A stretch of 33,032 bases of DNA from Leptospiraceae bacterium. GTDB taxonomy: Bacteria; Spirochaetota; Leptospiria; Turneriellales; Turneriellaceae. This document shows, one piece after another, positions 1-9,580 of the stretch. Position 1 is the first letter of the stretch, and each line of letters starts with the position of its first letter. The translations under genes were made by a program, and so were the position numbers. Location of the stretch: the NCBI GenBank assembly GCA_020440825.1, contig JAGRNJ010000034.1, forward strand, positions 1 to 33,032, in the 5' to 3' direction. A model generated the notes under the pieces. The model ran no database searches, was not told the origin of the DNA, and worked only from the letters and a program-made list of their open reading frames with translations.

Positions 1-353
1 TCGTATACTGCAAAATCACCGGCACCATGCCGGTAGCCGGCAAAAAATTCCAGACCCCATAGTGGGGTCGGTTTGACAACATAGGTATCGACATGATTAT
101 TTCGGTAGTAACCTGTTAAATTTGACGCGGTTTTCACATTCCATTGAGCATCAAATGCACCCTGGGCTTCCAGAATAGAATACTCTGCAATTGATAGAGC
201 ATTTTCTGCAACCAGAACAATAGGGTATGCTTTCTCAAGATTGGCAAGCACATCATTGACATGCAAAATGTTGTCTTCACCCCAGATTGGGTTCTCTTGA
301 GCCTTCACACCAGACACGAATGCGAGCAAAAAGAAAATCCCGATATAGCGCAT
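1..353 (-). CDS. TolC-like outer-membrane efflux protein, N-terminal part only
   Basis: This is the first 117 codons of a minus-strand gene that runs off the left edge of the window. The protein opens with a typical Sec signal peptide (a short MRYIG start, a hydrophobic FFLLAFVSG core, and a likely cut after VKA), followed by a mature start QENPIWGEDN. The region after that contains LANLEKAYPIVLVAENALSIAEYSILEAQGAF split over an N-terminal helix pattern that is usual for outer-membrane channel proteins of the TolC family. Its ATG overlaps the stop of the adaptor gene by one base (TAATG), so the two are translationally coupled. With the adaptor and the ABC half it would form an envelope-spanning export complex. 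Assignment rests on the signal peptide, the helix pattern and the gene order, since only a fraction of the protein is visible. Confidence 0.6.
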   Translation of the reverse strand, partial: MRYIGIFFLLAFVSGVKAQENPIWGEDNILHVNDVLANLEKAYPIVLVAENALSIAEYSILEAQGAFDAQWNVKTASNLTGYYRNNHVDTYVVKPTPLWGLEFFAGYRHGAGDFAVY

Positions 354-1744
354 TATTTTTCAGCACCCTTATTCTTATCTGTACCTTTATCTTTTTTCTT
401 AAATAACCCGCCGCCCTGTTCAAATTCCTGACGTAAGGTTGGCTCTTCCATCGGAATCATAGGGGGAAAATCATTAAATTTACGCCACAGTTCAAAACCA
501 AGGCTTACCCGATTCAAGAAGATCCATCCTCTGGCTCGCACTCCCTGGCGTAGATAACGTGCAGGCGGCCAGGGGTCTTCTTCAGGGTCAGGGGCAATCA
601 AAACACGAAATGAACCGGTACCATTGTCTGTAACATCGACAAGTTGAACAAAGCCCCCAAAAGTCGCGATCGCAATCTCAGGCCACCCAGAAATCTGCAG
701 AGCCGGCCAGCCTTGAAATTGTAAACGAACTTTTTTTCCTTCTATGATCAACGGAATATCATTCCCGCTGATGAATAATTCTACTGCTCTTTCTTCACTG
801 GCTGGTACAATGACAGCCAGAATCTCTCCCTGCGCAATTTGCTGGCCATCTGGTTTCAAAATCCGCATTACTGTTCCGTCTCTGGGAGAATAGATTTCCT
901 GACTACGCTGTCGAGACACCCGTGACTCAATTTTTGGTAACTCTTCACGGGCTTTTGCAACTTCTGAACGGGCAGAAGCCAGAGATGCCCGTGCATCGTC
1001 GAGCGAGGCCCGACCATCATATTTCACCTTTTGCAATTCGGCATTCAATGCCTTTTGCTCCCGCTTTGCCGCATCGAGCGTCGCACTGGCCCTGTCCCGT
1101 TCAGCGATTGCGCTTTCGATCTCAAGCTGGGCGAGCTCTACATTTCTCTCTGAGGTGAGGCCTTTCTCAAATAACTGCTTTTGACGTTTAATGTTCAAAT
1201 CAGCAGTTCTCACTTTTGCATTTGCCCCATCGAGAGCCTGCTCTGCCCCTCTTACTCTGTCACCTGCCATACGTGCACGATTTTCTGCTGCAAGCATAGA
1301 ATTCTGTACCGATGACTCGACAGCCAGAATTCGGGATTGTATGGAATTGGCCCGCATTTCTGCAGCTGATAATCGGTTAATCACCGCATCTCGCTCTTGT
1401 CCCAAACGACTCAAGAATTCAGGATCATTGTCTGCAATTCCAACAATCATATCGCCTTTTTTGACTTTCTGGCCTTCGACAACATGCCAGTGAGTGACCC
1501 TACCCGTCACAGGAGATTCAATACCCTGCTGGCGTTCAAGTGGTGCATACGCTACAACCCTGCCAGAGCCTTCTGAGGTCTGCTGCCAGGGTAAAAAGAT
1601 AAGGCACAGAACAATCGTTATGCAGAGAAGCAGAACATATTTTGCAACAGCCCGTGCCATTCGTGAGCTGCGCAATTTCTGCAATACCGAGCTTTTCTCG
1701 AGGTCATACCCTGTTCTATCTGCAATTGACTTATCAACGAACAC
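353..1744 (-). CDS. HlyD-family periplasmic adaptor (membrane fusion protein)
   Basis: This 463-residue protein is the periplasmic adaptor of a type I-like export or efflux system, linking an inner-membrane transporter to the outer-membrane channel. It has a short cytoplasmic start, one membrane helix (about residues 36-53, YVLLLCITIVLCLIFL), a first lipoyl half-motif near 75-105 (SPVTGRVTHWHVVEGQKV), a long coiled-coil hairpin of Ala/Arg/Glu heptads at about 110-280, and the second lipoyl half near 285-315 (YSPRDGTVMRILKPDGQQI). A beta-barrel region follows, and the tail is a run of Lys-rich residues. The chosen start is GTG, overlapping the end of the ABC gene by 11 bases; an ATG 28 codons further in (1660) is a possible alternative but would remove only cytoplasmic residues. 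The basic tail is unusual for the family. The substrate is unknown. Confidence 0.85.
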   Translation of the reverse strand: MFVDKSIADRTGYDLEKSSVLQKLRSSRMARAVAKYVLLLCITIVLCLIFLPWQQTSEGSGRVVAYAPLERQQGIESPVTGRVTHWHVVEGQKVKKGDMIVGIADNDPEFLSRLGQERDAVINRLSAAEMRANSIQSRILAVESSVQNSMLAAENRARMAGDRVRGAEQALDGANAKVRTADLNIKRQKQLFEKGLTSERNVELAQLEIESAIAERDRASATLDAAKREQKALNAELQKVKYDGRASLDDARASLASARSEVAKAREELPKIESRVSRQRSQEIYSPRDGTVMRILKPDGQQIAQGEILAVIVPASEERAVELFISGNDIPLIIEGKKVRLQFQGWPALQISGWPEIAIATFGGFVQLVDVTDNGTGSFRVLIAPDPEEDPWPPARYLRQGVRARGWIFLNRVSLGFELWRKFNDFPPMIPMEEPTLRQEFEQGGGLFKKKDKGTDKNKGAEK

Positions 1745-3425
1745 GTTTACCTCTTGCAGGGGATGTCGATATTTTATAAGACAGATTTCTGAACATCAAA
1801 ACCGAATCGCACAGAGCAAGAATATCAGGATTATAGGTGACAATGATCATAGTTGTCTTTCTTTTCATCTCTTTCATAAGACTTTTCATATTTTCGAGAC
1901 CATAATCTGCCATATCATCAAAGAATTCATCTACCAGCAAAATACCCGGTCGCTGCAATATTGCCCGTGCTGCGGTTACCTGGTGCGCAGTAGTGGGATT
2001 CAATTCTGAACCATAGGTCTGCAGATGATCTGTCAGGCCTGTATTGAGATTTTTTGTCAGATTACCATTTAAACCGACCCGCTCCAGTGCATCTCTCACC
2101 ATGGTCTCAGGGCAGTCATTGCGCAACTGAACATTCTCAATTAACGAACCTTCAAAGATTTCATTGCCCCGCAGCAGAACAATTTTTGATCTTAAAAATT
2201 CTTCGTCGAGATCTCGTTGATCAAATTCTTGAAGCTGGATAATACCCCCGGCGGGCTCTCTCAAACCGGCGATTGCATCAATAATCAATGCGGCCCCGAT
2301 CGGGTTATCACCGGTGATTCCCAAAATTTTTCCTGACGGAATCTTGAACGATAAATTAGAGACAAAATCATTCCCACTACTGTCTTCGAGGCTCAAATTT
2401 TGAACCATAATACTGAGGGCGCCTTGAACATCAGGGTTAAGTCCCTTGCGCCTTTCAACTAGAGGGATTTCTTCGAGCTTTGTCAATTTAACAATCGCTG
2501 CTGAAACGTCATAGTAGACTTCGAGATATTTTCCGAATTTGGTTAAATTGTCGATAATTGTCAATACAATGATTTCGGCAGCTACCAGCTGCCCAAGTGT
2601 CAACTCCCGTTGAATCACCAGGTATCCGCCCAGACCCAGGAAAAAAGAACTGCCGATAGTTTTTAAACCCAGAAAACCTACAAACTGTCGCATCCAGAAC
2701 TTAAAGTATTTTGCTCTAGAGCTCAGATACTCGTTCACATTATTTTCGTTGCGATCCATTGCATAATCAAAGCCTCGAACGGTGCGAAATGTGAGATTAT
2801 GGCGACTGATATCCTGCAGCCAGGCCGCAACTTTGTACTTGGCAGTCGACTCATCCATTTTGGCATTGTATGCATTGCGGCCAAGATAATACCCAAGCAG
2901 TGGTACCGTAATGAGCAGAATAATAATGTCAAAAACTAAAAAATACGGGTGATATAGGGCAATAATAAAAAGTCCCACCATTGCTCCCAAAAACCCGGGA
3001 ATCGCCTCAAGCATAAGGGTTATCAGACCCTTTTGAACGGTCATTGTATCAAAAAACCTGTTTACCAATTCAGGGGGATAGTAATCATCCAGAATATCGC
3101 GGTTGATAAACGGCATTCGATTGGCAATACCAATGGCAGAGCGGGCAAAAAATCTGCGCTGTATCATCTCTGCCAGTATGGTCTGCATCGCTGTCAATAC
3201 GGTCAGAAAAATATACGCTACAAATACAATGAACGTTAGCACGAGTACCGGCTGCAGAAAAACCCCGAATGCAACTGTATTGACCAGGGAGCTGATCGCC
3301 ACTGGTACAATGAGACTCAACAAAGCCATAACCAGGCCATAAAAAATTATAATCGTAACGTCTTTACTTTCAAGACGCAATAGATTTTGAATTTTTGAGA
3401 GGGGATTACCAGTACTAATTTTCAT
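1734..3425 (-). CDS. ABC exporter half with a degenerate nucleotide-binding domain
   Basis: This protein (about 563 residues from the ATG at 3425) has the layout of an ABC exporter half: a six-helix membrane domain over roughly the first 310 residues, then a nucleotide-binding-like domain. The fold landmarks are there (GKILGITG before the P-loop, ILLVDEFF at Walker B), but the key residues are not. The P-loop reads GDNPIGAAL with no GK[ST]; the Q-loop Gln is absent (LLRGNEIF); the LSGGQ signature is replaced by LNPTTAHQ; and the switch His is Tyr (IIVTYNP). The frame is intact and the gene is coupled to the adaptor, so it looks maintained rather than decayed. It may bind but not hydrolyse ATP, or need an ATPase partner encoded elsewhere. 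A longer reading from a TTG at 3488 is disfavoured because the likely promoter overlaps it. Confidence 0.8.
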   Translation of the reverse strand: MKISTGNPLSKIQNLLRLESKDVTIIIFYGLVMALLSLIVPVAISSLVNTVAFGVFLQPVLVLTFIVFVAYIFLTVLTAMQTILAEMIQRRFFARSAIGIANRMPFINRDILDDYYPPELVNRFFDTMTVQKGLITLMLEAIPGFLGAMVGLFIIALYHPYFLVFDIIILLITVPLLGYYLGRNAYNAKMDESTAKYKVAAWLQDISRHNLTFRTVRGFDYAMDRNENNVNEYLSSRAKYFKFWMRQFVGFLGLKTIGSSFFLGLGGYLVIQRELTLGQLVAAEIIVLTIIDNLTKFGKYLEVYYDVSAAIVKLTKLEEIPLVERRKGLNPDVQGALSIMVQNLSLEDSSGNDFVSNLSFKIPSGKILGITGDNPIGAALIIDAIAGLREPAGGIIQLQEFDQRDLDEEFLRSKIVLLRGNEIFEGSLIENVQLRNDCPETMVRDALERVGLNGNLTKNLNTGLTDHLQTYGSELNPTTAHQVTAARAILQRPGILLVDEFFDDMADYGLENMKSLMKEMKRKTTMIIVTYNPDILALCDSVLMFRNLSYKISTSPARGKRVR

Positions 3426-3468
3426 ATTTACGATCGATTTATCTTTGTTCGGGTTATACCCATATAGA

Positions 3469-3498
3469 ATAATAAAAAATCGAATCAATGGTTGTCAA
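3469..3498 (-). promoter_or_regulatory. Sigma-70-type promoter of the export operon
   Basis: On the minus strand a perfect TTGACA (3493-3498) is followed after 18 bases by TATTAT (3469-3474, five of six matches to the -10 consensus). Transcription would start near 3462, leaving a leader of about 36 bases before the ATG at 3425. This placement puts the TTG start at 3488 upstream of the transcript and therefore supports the ATG. It also makes the export genes independent of the uvrC gene just upstream. Confidence 0.65.
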
Positions 3499-3534
3499 AA
3501 GTTAGTTAAAGACCTGCTTTTTCTGACACCTTTA

Positions 3535-5463
3535 TTACATTTTTGGGCCTTCGTATAGAATCTGATCGGCAATTTGTTCACATACCTGAATACTCAAGCG
3601 GGAGTTTTCTCTCAGATGTTGTGCCAGAGAAGTTTGATCATATTGGGCAAGATCAATCTTGCGCAGTATATTCATCACCACCGGACGATTTTTTTCACCG
3701 ACCCCCCTGACAGAATCGACCAGAGATTTAAGATTTCTTTTCATTCTCAAATTTCTGTGATAAGCTACCCCGAACCTATGAGCCTCATCGCGCGCAAGCC
3801 GCAGTAAAGTCATACCGGGCGAGTCTTTATCAAAATGCAGAATTCGTCCGTCTTCTGTATATATTTCTTCCTGTTTTTTAGCCAGCCCGATCATGGGTAA
3901 ACGAAGTCCATGGGTATCCCGTGCTGCTATTGCTGCTCTTAACTGGGTAGTACCTCCGTCAATCACGACCAGATCGGGAATTGCAATTTGGCCGGCTGCA
4001 ATTCGACTGAATCTGCGATTTAAGACCTCATTCATCATCCCGGGATCATTTGCCGAATCATAAGTTTTGATCTTGTATTTTCGATAACCGGGTTTATGCG
4101 GCATTCCGTCTTTAAGCATGACACCTGAACCTACGGCTTCTTTCCCTGAAATATTGGATATATCATAACATTCAATTGTAGCCGGCAACTCTTTGAGATC
4201 CAGAAATTTTTGCAATTGCCGTAAACCCAGCCTTCGGTTACGCAGTTTTTCAGAGAGAATTCTTTCGCTCAGGGTTAACCTGGCATTGGTGACGGCCATC
4301 CGCACTAGACCTGCCCTTTCAGTATCATGCGAGCCATCTTTGATTGTGATGGGAGTTCCTGCGATACTGCCGAGACTCTGCTGCCAGGCAGACATTTCTG
4401 AAAAATTTCTTGATATCAGAATTTCTGGCGGGATATCTCGAAACATGAGATAATAGTCGCGAAAGAATGATTCAATAATTTCACTGGCGTGCACCTCGCC
4501 GTCAATATTATCGGGCAGACCTTCTGACAGCGCATAGTTTCGTTTGGAAATCAGTTTGCCATTGCGAATTCTAAGCAGAATTATCTGGGCAAATGTTGCA
4601 TCTTCGGAGGTAAGGCCTACATCAAAAGAAATTTCATCAAGGTTGAGCATCTTCATCAATTCATCTCTGCCTGCAGAGAAGACACCAATGATGTCCAGAT
4701 CTGCTTCCCCACCCGGGAACTCTACTTTCTGTTCTTCTCGCGTCTTTTCTATATCTTGCAGTATGTTGCGCAATCGTGCGGCTTTTTCAAACTCACGCTG
4801 TTTCGCGTATTCTTGCATCTGGCTTGTTAGCCGCTCTTCAACTTCGCTGCTGCGCCCTTCCAGAAAATCATGAATTCCATCGATCATTTTACGGTAATCC
4901 TGAGGATCAACATTGCCTGCACAGGGTGCCCAGCATCTGCCCATATGAAAATTGAGACATGGTTTTCCGGGTTTTTTGAGGGGTAGACTCAAAGCCCTCT
5001 TTCGAATCGGGAAAATTTTATGAATCATGGCCATCGTCGAACGTGCCGCACGAACATCTGAAAAAGGGCCAAAATATGCATGCTCTCTGGAAAATTTACG
5101 ACGAGTCAAAACAAGACGTGGGAACATCTCACCTAAGGTAAGGCACAAATAAGGATATTTTTTATCGTCTTTTAAACGGATGTTGTATGGAGGCTGGTGT
5201 TTCTTAATTAATGTATTTTCGAGCAGCAGGGCTTCCATCTCATTTTCTGTGACAATCCATTCTACTGATTGCACTCGTGCCATGAGAAACCTGGTTTTAG
5301 GATCATCTGAACGAAGGTACTGGCGCAGACGGGATCGCAATTTAACCGATTTGCCGATATACAAAATTTTATTTTGAGAACCTAATTCACCCTTCCATAG
5401 ATAACATCCCGGAGCATCGGGAATATTGGGCAACAGTTCGGCGATTTTTTCTAAATGATCCAT
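3535..5463 (-). CDS. uvrC: Excinuclease ABC subunit C
   Basis: UvrC is the nuclease of nucleotide excision repair; with UvrB bound at a lesion it makes the 3' and 5' incisions. At 642 residues it is of normal length. The N-terminal GIY-YIG nuclease is visible (GCYLWKGE, then ILYIGKSVKLRSRL at about 33-46), followed by the Cys-rich region (LNFHMGRCWAPCAG), a UVR domain that contacts UvrB (about 200-235, QMQEYAKQREFEKAARLRN), the RNase H-like endonuclease domain (ECYDISNISGKEAVGSGV; LVVIDGGTTQL; DEAHRFGVAYHR) and a C-terminal helix-hairpin-helix region (LVDSVRGVGEKNRPVVMN). The ATG start at 5463 gives the standard N terminus. It stands alone, divergent from the GST-like gene and followed by the separately promoted export operon. 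Confidence 0.97.
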   Translation of the reverse strand: MDHLEKIAELLPNIPDAPGCYLWKGELGSQNKILYIGKSVKLRSRLRQYLRSDDPKTRFLMARVQSVEWIVTENEMEALLLENTLIKKHQPPYNIRLKDDKKYPYLCLTLGEMFPRLVLTRRKFSREHAYFGPFSDVRAARSTMAMIHKIFPIRKRALSLPLKKPGKPCLNFHMGRCWAPCAGNVDPQDYRKMIDGIHDFLEGRSSEVEERLTSQMQEYAKQREFEKAARLRNILQDIEKTREEQKVEFPGGEADLDIIGVFSAGRDELMKMLNLDEISFDVGLTSEDATFAQIILLRIRNGKLISKRNYALSEGLPDNIDGEVHASEIIESFFRDYYLMFRDIPPEILISRNFSEMSAWQQSLGSIAGTPITIKDGSHDTERAGLVRMAVTNARLTLSERILSEKLRNRRLGLRQLQKFLDLKELPATIECYDISNISGKEAVGSGVMLKDGMPHKPGYRKYKIKTYDSANDPGMMNEVLNRRFSRIAAGQIAIPDLVVIDGGTTQLRAAIAARDTHGLRLPMIGLAKKQEEIYTEDGRILHFDKDSPGMTLLRLARDEAHRFGVAYHRNLRMKRNLKSLVDSVRGVGEKNRPVVMNILRKIDLAQYDQTSLAQHLRENSRLSIQVCEQIADQILYEGPKM

Positions 5464-5512
5464 AATTTCTGAAACGACTTTACAATCAGACTATATTATT
5501 CTAACATTGGAC

Positions 5513-6250
5513 ATGCTTCAACTTTATGGTCTACACTACTCGCCCTGGACAGAAAAAGCGCGCTGGGCATTGGATGTATCAAACCTCTCGTATGAATATA
5601 TAGAATATCTACCCATGCTGACCACTCCTATTCTCGCCATACGCACCGGAAATCTGTTCGGCAAAATAACAGTTCCTTTATTGTTTACTGACACCGGTCA
5701 TGTTTCAGAATCCATGCCGATTGCACAGTATGCAGCAAAGCGCGGTCGGGACAGCCTGTTTCCAAGCGGCAAAGATAAAGAAATAAAAAAATGGAACGAC
5801 CTCTCTGAAACTGCTTTACGAGCGGCCCGGGCAATGGTGATCGAAAAAACTGCACGTTCGCATGGTGCAAAACAGGAAGCTCTGCCTGCGCTCACGCCAG
5901 ATGGCTTGCGTCCTGTACTTACCCCTGTTGCCGAACTGGGCCTCTGGTATTTACGCTGGAAGCACCACACCTCGGTTGTACCAATTCATGAACAGAAGAT
6001 TATTCTGCGCAAAACTCTCGATGAAATTGCTCGGCACTTAAAAGACGGGCGAAAATTTATTCTCGATGAGTTCAGCTTTGCAGACATCTGTGTGGCAGTG
6101 ATTATCCAGAGTATTGCTCCGGTGGGAGATCACTTTTTACCTCTCGATAAATTTACCCGAGATGTCTGGTCAGAGCCTGACCTGGCAAAAGAGTATAAAC
6201 CATTGGTTGACTGGCGAGACACAATCTACGGAAACCACAGAAACTACTGA
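5513..6250 (+). CDS. Glutathione S-transferase-like protein
   Basis: The 245-residue protein begins with a thioredoxin-like GST N-terminal domain (MLQLYGLHYSPWTEKARWAL, then a VPLLFTDTGHVSESMPIAQY segment that matches the cis-Pro and Ser contact of GST folds), followed by an all-helical C-terminal domain. Such proteins usually bind glutathione or another thiol, but the catalytic role of this one is unknown. I chose the ATG at 5513 over a TTG at 5507 because the conserved domain starts immediately after it. It is followed 15 bases later by icmF on the same strand, so the two are probably cotranscribed. No special link between GSTs and the mutase is established; the pairing is an observation. 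Confidence 0.75.
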   Translation: MLQLYGLHYSPWTEKARWALDVSNLSYEYIEYLPMLTTPILAIRTGNLFGKITVPLLFTDTGHVSESMPIAQYAAKRGRDSLFPSGKDKEIKKWNDLSETALRAARAMVIEKTARSHGAKQEALPALTPDGLRPVLTPVAELGLWYLRWKHHTSVVPIHEQKIILRKTLDEIARHLKDGRKFILDEFSFADICVAVIIQSIAPVGDHFLPLDKFTRDVWSEPDLAKEYKPLVDWRDTIYGNHRNY

Positions 6251-6265
6251 TTTCTGCAATTTCTA

Positions 6266-9200
6266 ATGTTAGATCCTATTCGAATTGTTTCTGCTGCGTC
6301 ACTGTTCGATGGGCATGATGCAGCAATCAATATCATGCGCAGGCGGCTGCAGTCGTCGGGGGCAGAACTCATACATCTCGGACATGACCGAAGTGCTCAT
6401 GAAGTTGCCAAAGCAGTGTGGGACGAAGACGCACATGCAATTGCCTTAACCAGCTACCAGGGCGGGCATATGGAATACCTTAGTTATGTTCGCAAGCTTC
6501 TCGATCAATATGGTCTGCAGCATGTTGAGATCTTTGCAGGCGGGGGTGGCACAATTTTGCCATCTGAAATTCAGGAATTACAGAATCAACAGATCGCCAA
6601 AGTCTATTCGCCAGATGACGGGAGATCGATGGGTCTCGATGGTATGATTCACGATGTTCTACAGCGTTGTGAAAAATCCCGCACAAGACGAAAAGAGCGG
6701 GCGATGAAACTAAGAGAAATCTTTTTAAAAACCGGGCAGATCGAAAATCTGCCTGCCCTGATCTCAGCATGTGAATTTGAGCCACTAGAACCTCACGCAA
6801 CAAACATCACCAGCAATTCTGTGGTCATTGGCATCACAGGACCGGGAGGGGCAGGAAAATCTTCACTGCTCGACGAAATTGCCATTCGCTTTTTAGACGA
6901 CCCCAGAATGAAAGATGAAAACATTGCCATTCTGTGTGTCGACCCAACCCGTCGTAAAGGCGGAGCATTGCTGGGCGATCGACTGCGTATCAATTCTGCG
7001 GAAAATGAACGAGTATATTTTCGATCGTTGGCAACCCGCCGGTCGTCTGCTTCTCTTTCTGTTGCCCTTCATGATGCCATTCATTTGTGCAGAATCAAGA
7101 ACTTCAAATTGATTCTGGTCGAAAGCTCGGGTACGGGTCAATCTGACAGTGATATCATTGAATACTGCAAAAATAATCTCTATGTGATGACACCAGAATA
7201 CGGAGCTGCGACCCAGCTCGAAAAGACAGACATGCTTGAGTTTGCAGATTTTGTGGTCATCAATAAGTCTGACCGGAGCGGAGCCGACGATGCCCGGCGG
7301 GATATTGAGCGAATCATTGCCCGACAAACCTCCAAAGCTCTTGTTTTCAATACCATTAGTTCTCGATTCAAAGACCCGGGTACCGATACCCTGTACAATA
7401 CCCTGATCGCTACCTATTTTCCTGAGGCGGGAGAATGTCAATTGCAACCTCCCTCAAATAAATTGTATGACCGGGAAATTATACCATCGTCACGCAAAAG
7501 GTATTTATCTGAAATCAGCTCAGTGATTCGCAATGACGATGCTGAAATTGAGAAAGATGCTCTGGCTTTCAGCCAGCTTGAAAGTCTGCAAGAGACTCTC
7601 AAAATTCTTCCAGATACAGAATTCGCCAGTCGCATTCAAAACCAGATTGAACATCTGAGCAAGAGTATTTCGAGTGAGACTCTTGCAGCGCTTGAAAAAT
7701 GGCAGGAACATAAAAAGCAGTATCAGGCGGATGAACTTGTTTATAAAGTGAGGGACCGCGAAATTAAAGCCAGCCTTTGCAGTGAGTCTCTCAGTGAAAA
7801 CAGAATCTCAAGAATTGCCCTGCCTGAAAATTTAACTGGATCTGCCTTAGTCAGGTATCTACGGCGGGAAAATCTGCCTGGCGAGTACCCTTTTACTGCC
7901 GGTGTATTTCCGCTCAAAAGAACAGAAGAAGACCCTACTAGAATGTTTGCCGGTGAAGGTGCACCTGAGCGCACCAATCGACGCTTTCATTATCTTTCTG
8001 CAAACCAGAGTGCGAGCAGGCTGTCGACAGCTTTTGATTCCGTAACCTTATATGGGCGGGATGCTCATGAACGACCAGATATTTTCGGAAAAATCGGCAA
8101 TGCAGGGGTATCGATCTGTACGCTGGACGATCTGAAGAAACTGTATTCTGGTTTTGATTTACTGGATCCTTATACTTCGGTAAGCATGACAATCAACGGC
8201 CCGGCTGCTGCAATGACTGCTTTTTTTCTGAATGTTGCCATTGACCAGCAGGTAGAAAAATATCTGAATGAACACGGTCTGCTCGAATCTGCTCGCCAGA
8301 AAATTGAAAACCATTTTACTTCCCTGGGTCTGCCTGTTCCGGTTTACAATGCTGAGATTCCGGCCGGCAGCTCAGGCCTGGGACTTGCTACCTTGGGAAT
8401 GCCGGGTGAAAACCTGGTCGACTCTGAAACCTACCAGAATATTTCCAGTGCGACGCTGAAAAAAGTACGGGGTACTGTACAGGCCGATATTTTGAAAGAA
8501 GACCAGGCCCAGAACACCTGTATCTTCAGTACTGAATTTTCCCTGCGGTTAATGGCCGACCAGCAGGAATGGTTCAGCAAAAACGGGGTGCGCAACTTTT
8601 ACAGTGTTTCGATTTCTGGCTACCATATGGCAGAGGCAGGGGCAAACCCGATTACCCAGCTGGCTTTTACCCTCGCCAATGGCTTTACTTATGTTGAATA
8701 CTATCTGGCGAGAGGCATGAATATCGATGATTTCGCCCCAAATTTTTCTTTCTTTTTTTCAAATGGTCTTGATCCTGAATACACAGTTATTGGCCGGGTA
8801 GCAAGAAGAATTTGGGCGAGAGCAATGCGCCGGTACTACAAAGCGTCAAAACGTTCCCAGATGTTAAAATATCACATTCAAACTTCTGGTCGGTCATTGC
8901 ATGCCCAGGAAATTGATTTTAATGATATTCGTACTACAATTCAGGCATTGTACGCACTGGCAGATAACTGTAACAGTCTGCATACCAACCCTTATGACGA
9001 AGCCATTACAACCCCGACTGAAGACAGTGTACGTCGGGCAGTAGCGATACAAATGATTTTAAACAAAGAAAGTGGAATTCTCAAAAATGAAAATCCGTTT
9101 CAAGGTTCCTACTATATTGAAGCACTGACGAATCTGGTAGAACAGAAAACCCTCGAAGAATTTGATCGTATCACCGAACGGGGCGGCGTTATCTCTGCAA

Positions 9201-9568
9201 TGGAACGAGGCTACCAGAGAGGTAAGATACAAGATGAATCTCATAAGTATGAGAGCCTAAAAAATTCCGGAGAGCTGCCAATTATTGGTGTAAATACATT
9301 TTTAAGTTCAACCGGCAGCCCAAGTGTTCTACCGCCAGAGGTCTTTCGATCCAGTGATGAAGAAAAAAACCGCCAGATTGAAAATGTACGCAATTTTAAC
9401 CTGGCACATGCAGAATCTGCCACCCGTACTTTGCATCAGTTGAAGTCTGCCTTATATAAAGGGGAAAACTCATTTTCAGTTTTGCTGTCTGCAGTCAGGT
9501 ACAATAGTTTAGGTCGATTGACTGAACTAATGTTCGAAACCGGTGGCAGGTATCGTCGAAATATGTAA
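6266..9568 (+). CDS. icmF: Fused isobutyryl-CoA mutase IcmF
   Basis: IcmF interconverts isobutyryl-CoA and n-butyryl-CoA using adenosylcobalamin and carries its own G-protein chaperone. All three parts are present in the usual order. An N-terminal B12-binding domain has D15-G-H17 (the lower axial His motif) and the IFAGGGGTI loop near 89-97. A MeaB-like GTPase follows, with a P-loop at 192-199 (GPGGAGKS) and NKSD for guanine recognition near 335. The mutase barrel occupies about 540-1100, with YPFTAGVFP, SMTINGPAAAM, SGYHMAEAGANPITQLAF and HIQTSGRSLHAQEIDFND. These last motifs and the fusion itself separate it from methylmalonyl-CoA mutase. Length (1100 residues) fits the family. It converges on def with only 12 bases between the stops. 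Close relatives can prefer pivalyl- or isovaleryl-CoA, so exact substrate is inferred. Confidence 0.93.
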   Translation: MLDPIRIVSAASLFDGHDAAINIMRRRLQSSGAELIHLGHDRSAHEVAKAVWDEDAHAIALTSYQGGHMEYLSYVRKLLDQYGLQHVEIFAGGGGTILPSEIQELQNQQIAKVYSPDDGRSMGLDGMIHDVLQRCEKSRTRRKERAMKLREIFLKTGQIENLPALISACEFEPLEPHATNITSNSVVIGITGPGGAGKSSLLDEIAIRFLDDPRMKDENIAILCVDPTRRKGGALLGDRLRINSAENERVYFRSLATRRSSASLSVALHDAIHLCRIKNFKLILVESSGTGQSDSDIIEYCKNNLYVMTPEYGAATQLEKTDMLEFADFVVINKSDRSGADDARRDIERIIARQTSKALVFNTISSRFKDPGTDTLYNTLIATYFPEAGECQLQPPSNKLYDREIIPSSRKRYLSEISSVIRNDDAEIEKDALAFSQLESLQETLKILPDTEFASRIQNQIEHLSKSISSETLAALEKWQEHKKQYQADELVYKVRDREIKASLCSESLSENRISRIALPENLTGSALVRYLRRENLPGEYPFTAGVFPLKRTEEDPTRMFAGEGAPERTNRRFHYLSANQSASRLSTAFDSVTLYGRDAHERPDIFGKIGNAGVSICTLDDLKKLYSGFDLLDPYTSVSMTINGPAAAMTAFFLNVAIDQQVEKYLNEHGLLESARQKIENHFTSLGLPVPVYNAEIPAGSSGLGLATLGMPGENLVDSETYQNISSATLKKVRGTVQADILKEDQAQNTCIFSTEFSLRLMADQQEWFSKNGVRNFYSVSISGYHMAEAGANPITQLAFTLANGFTYVEYYLARGMNIDDFAPNFSFFFSNGLDPEYTVIGRVARRIWARAMRRYYKASKRSQMLKYHIQTSGRSLHAQEIDFNDIRTTIQALYALADNCNSLHTNPYDEAITTPTEDSVRRAVAIQMILNKESGILKNENPFQGSYYIEALTNLVEQKTLEEFDRITERGGVISAMERGYQRGKIQDESHKYESLKNSGELPIIGVNTFLSSTGSPSVLPPEVFRSSDEEKNRQIENVRNFNLAHAESATRTLHQLKSALYKGENSFSVLLSAVRYNSLGRLTELMFETGGRYRRNM

Positions 9569-9580
9569 TTGCTGAGAAGA

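Noticed and set aside
3426-3488. Longer start (TTG at 3488) for the ABC-like gene
   Set aside because: The 21 extra residues are encoded by the probable promoter (TTGACA, 18 bases, TATTAT), and an ATG with a normal leader follows.
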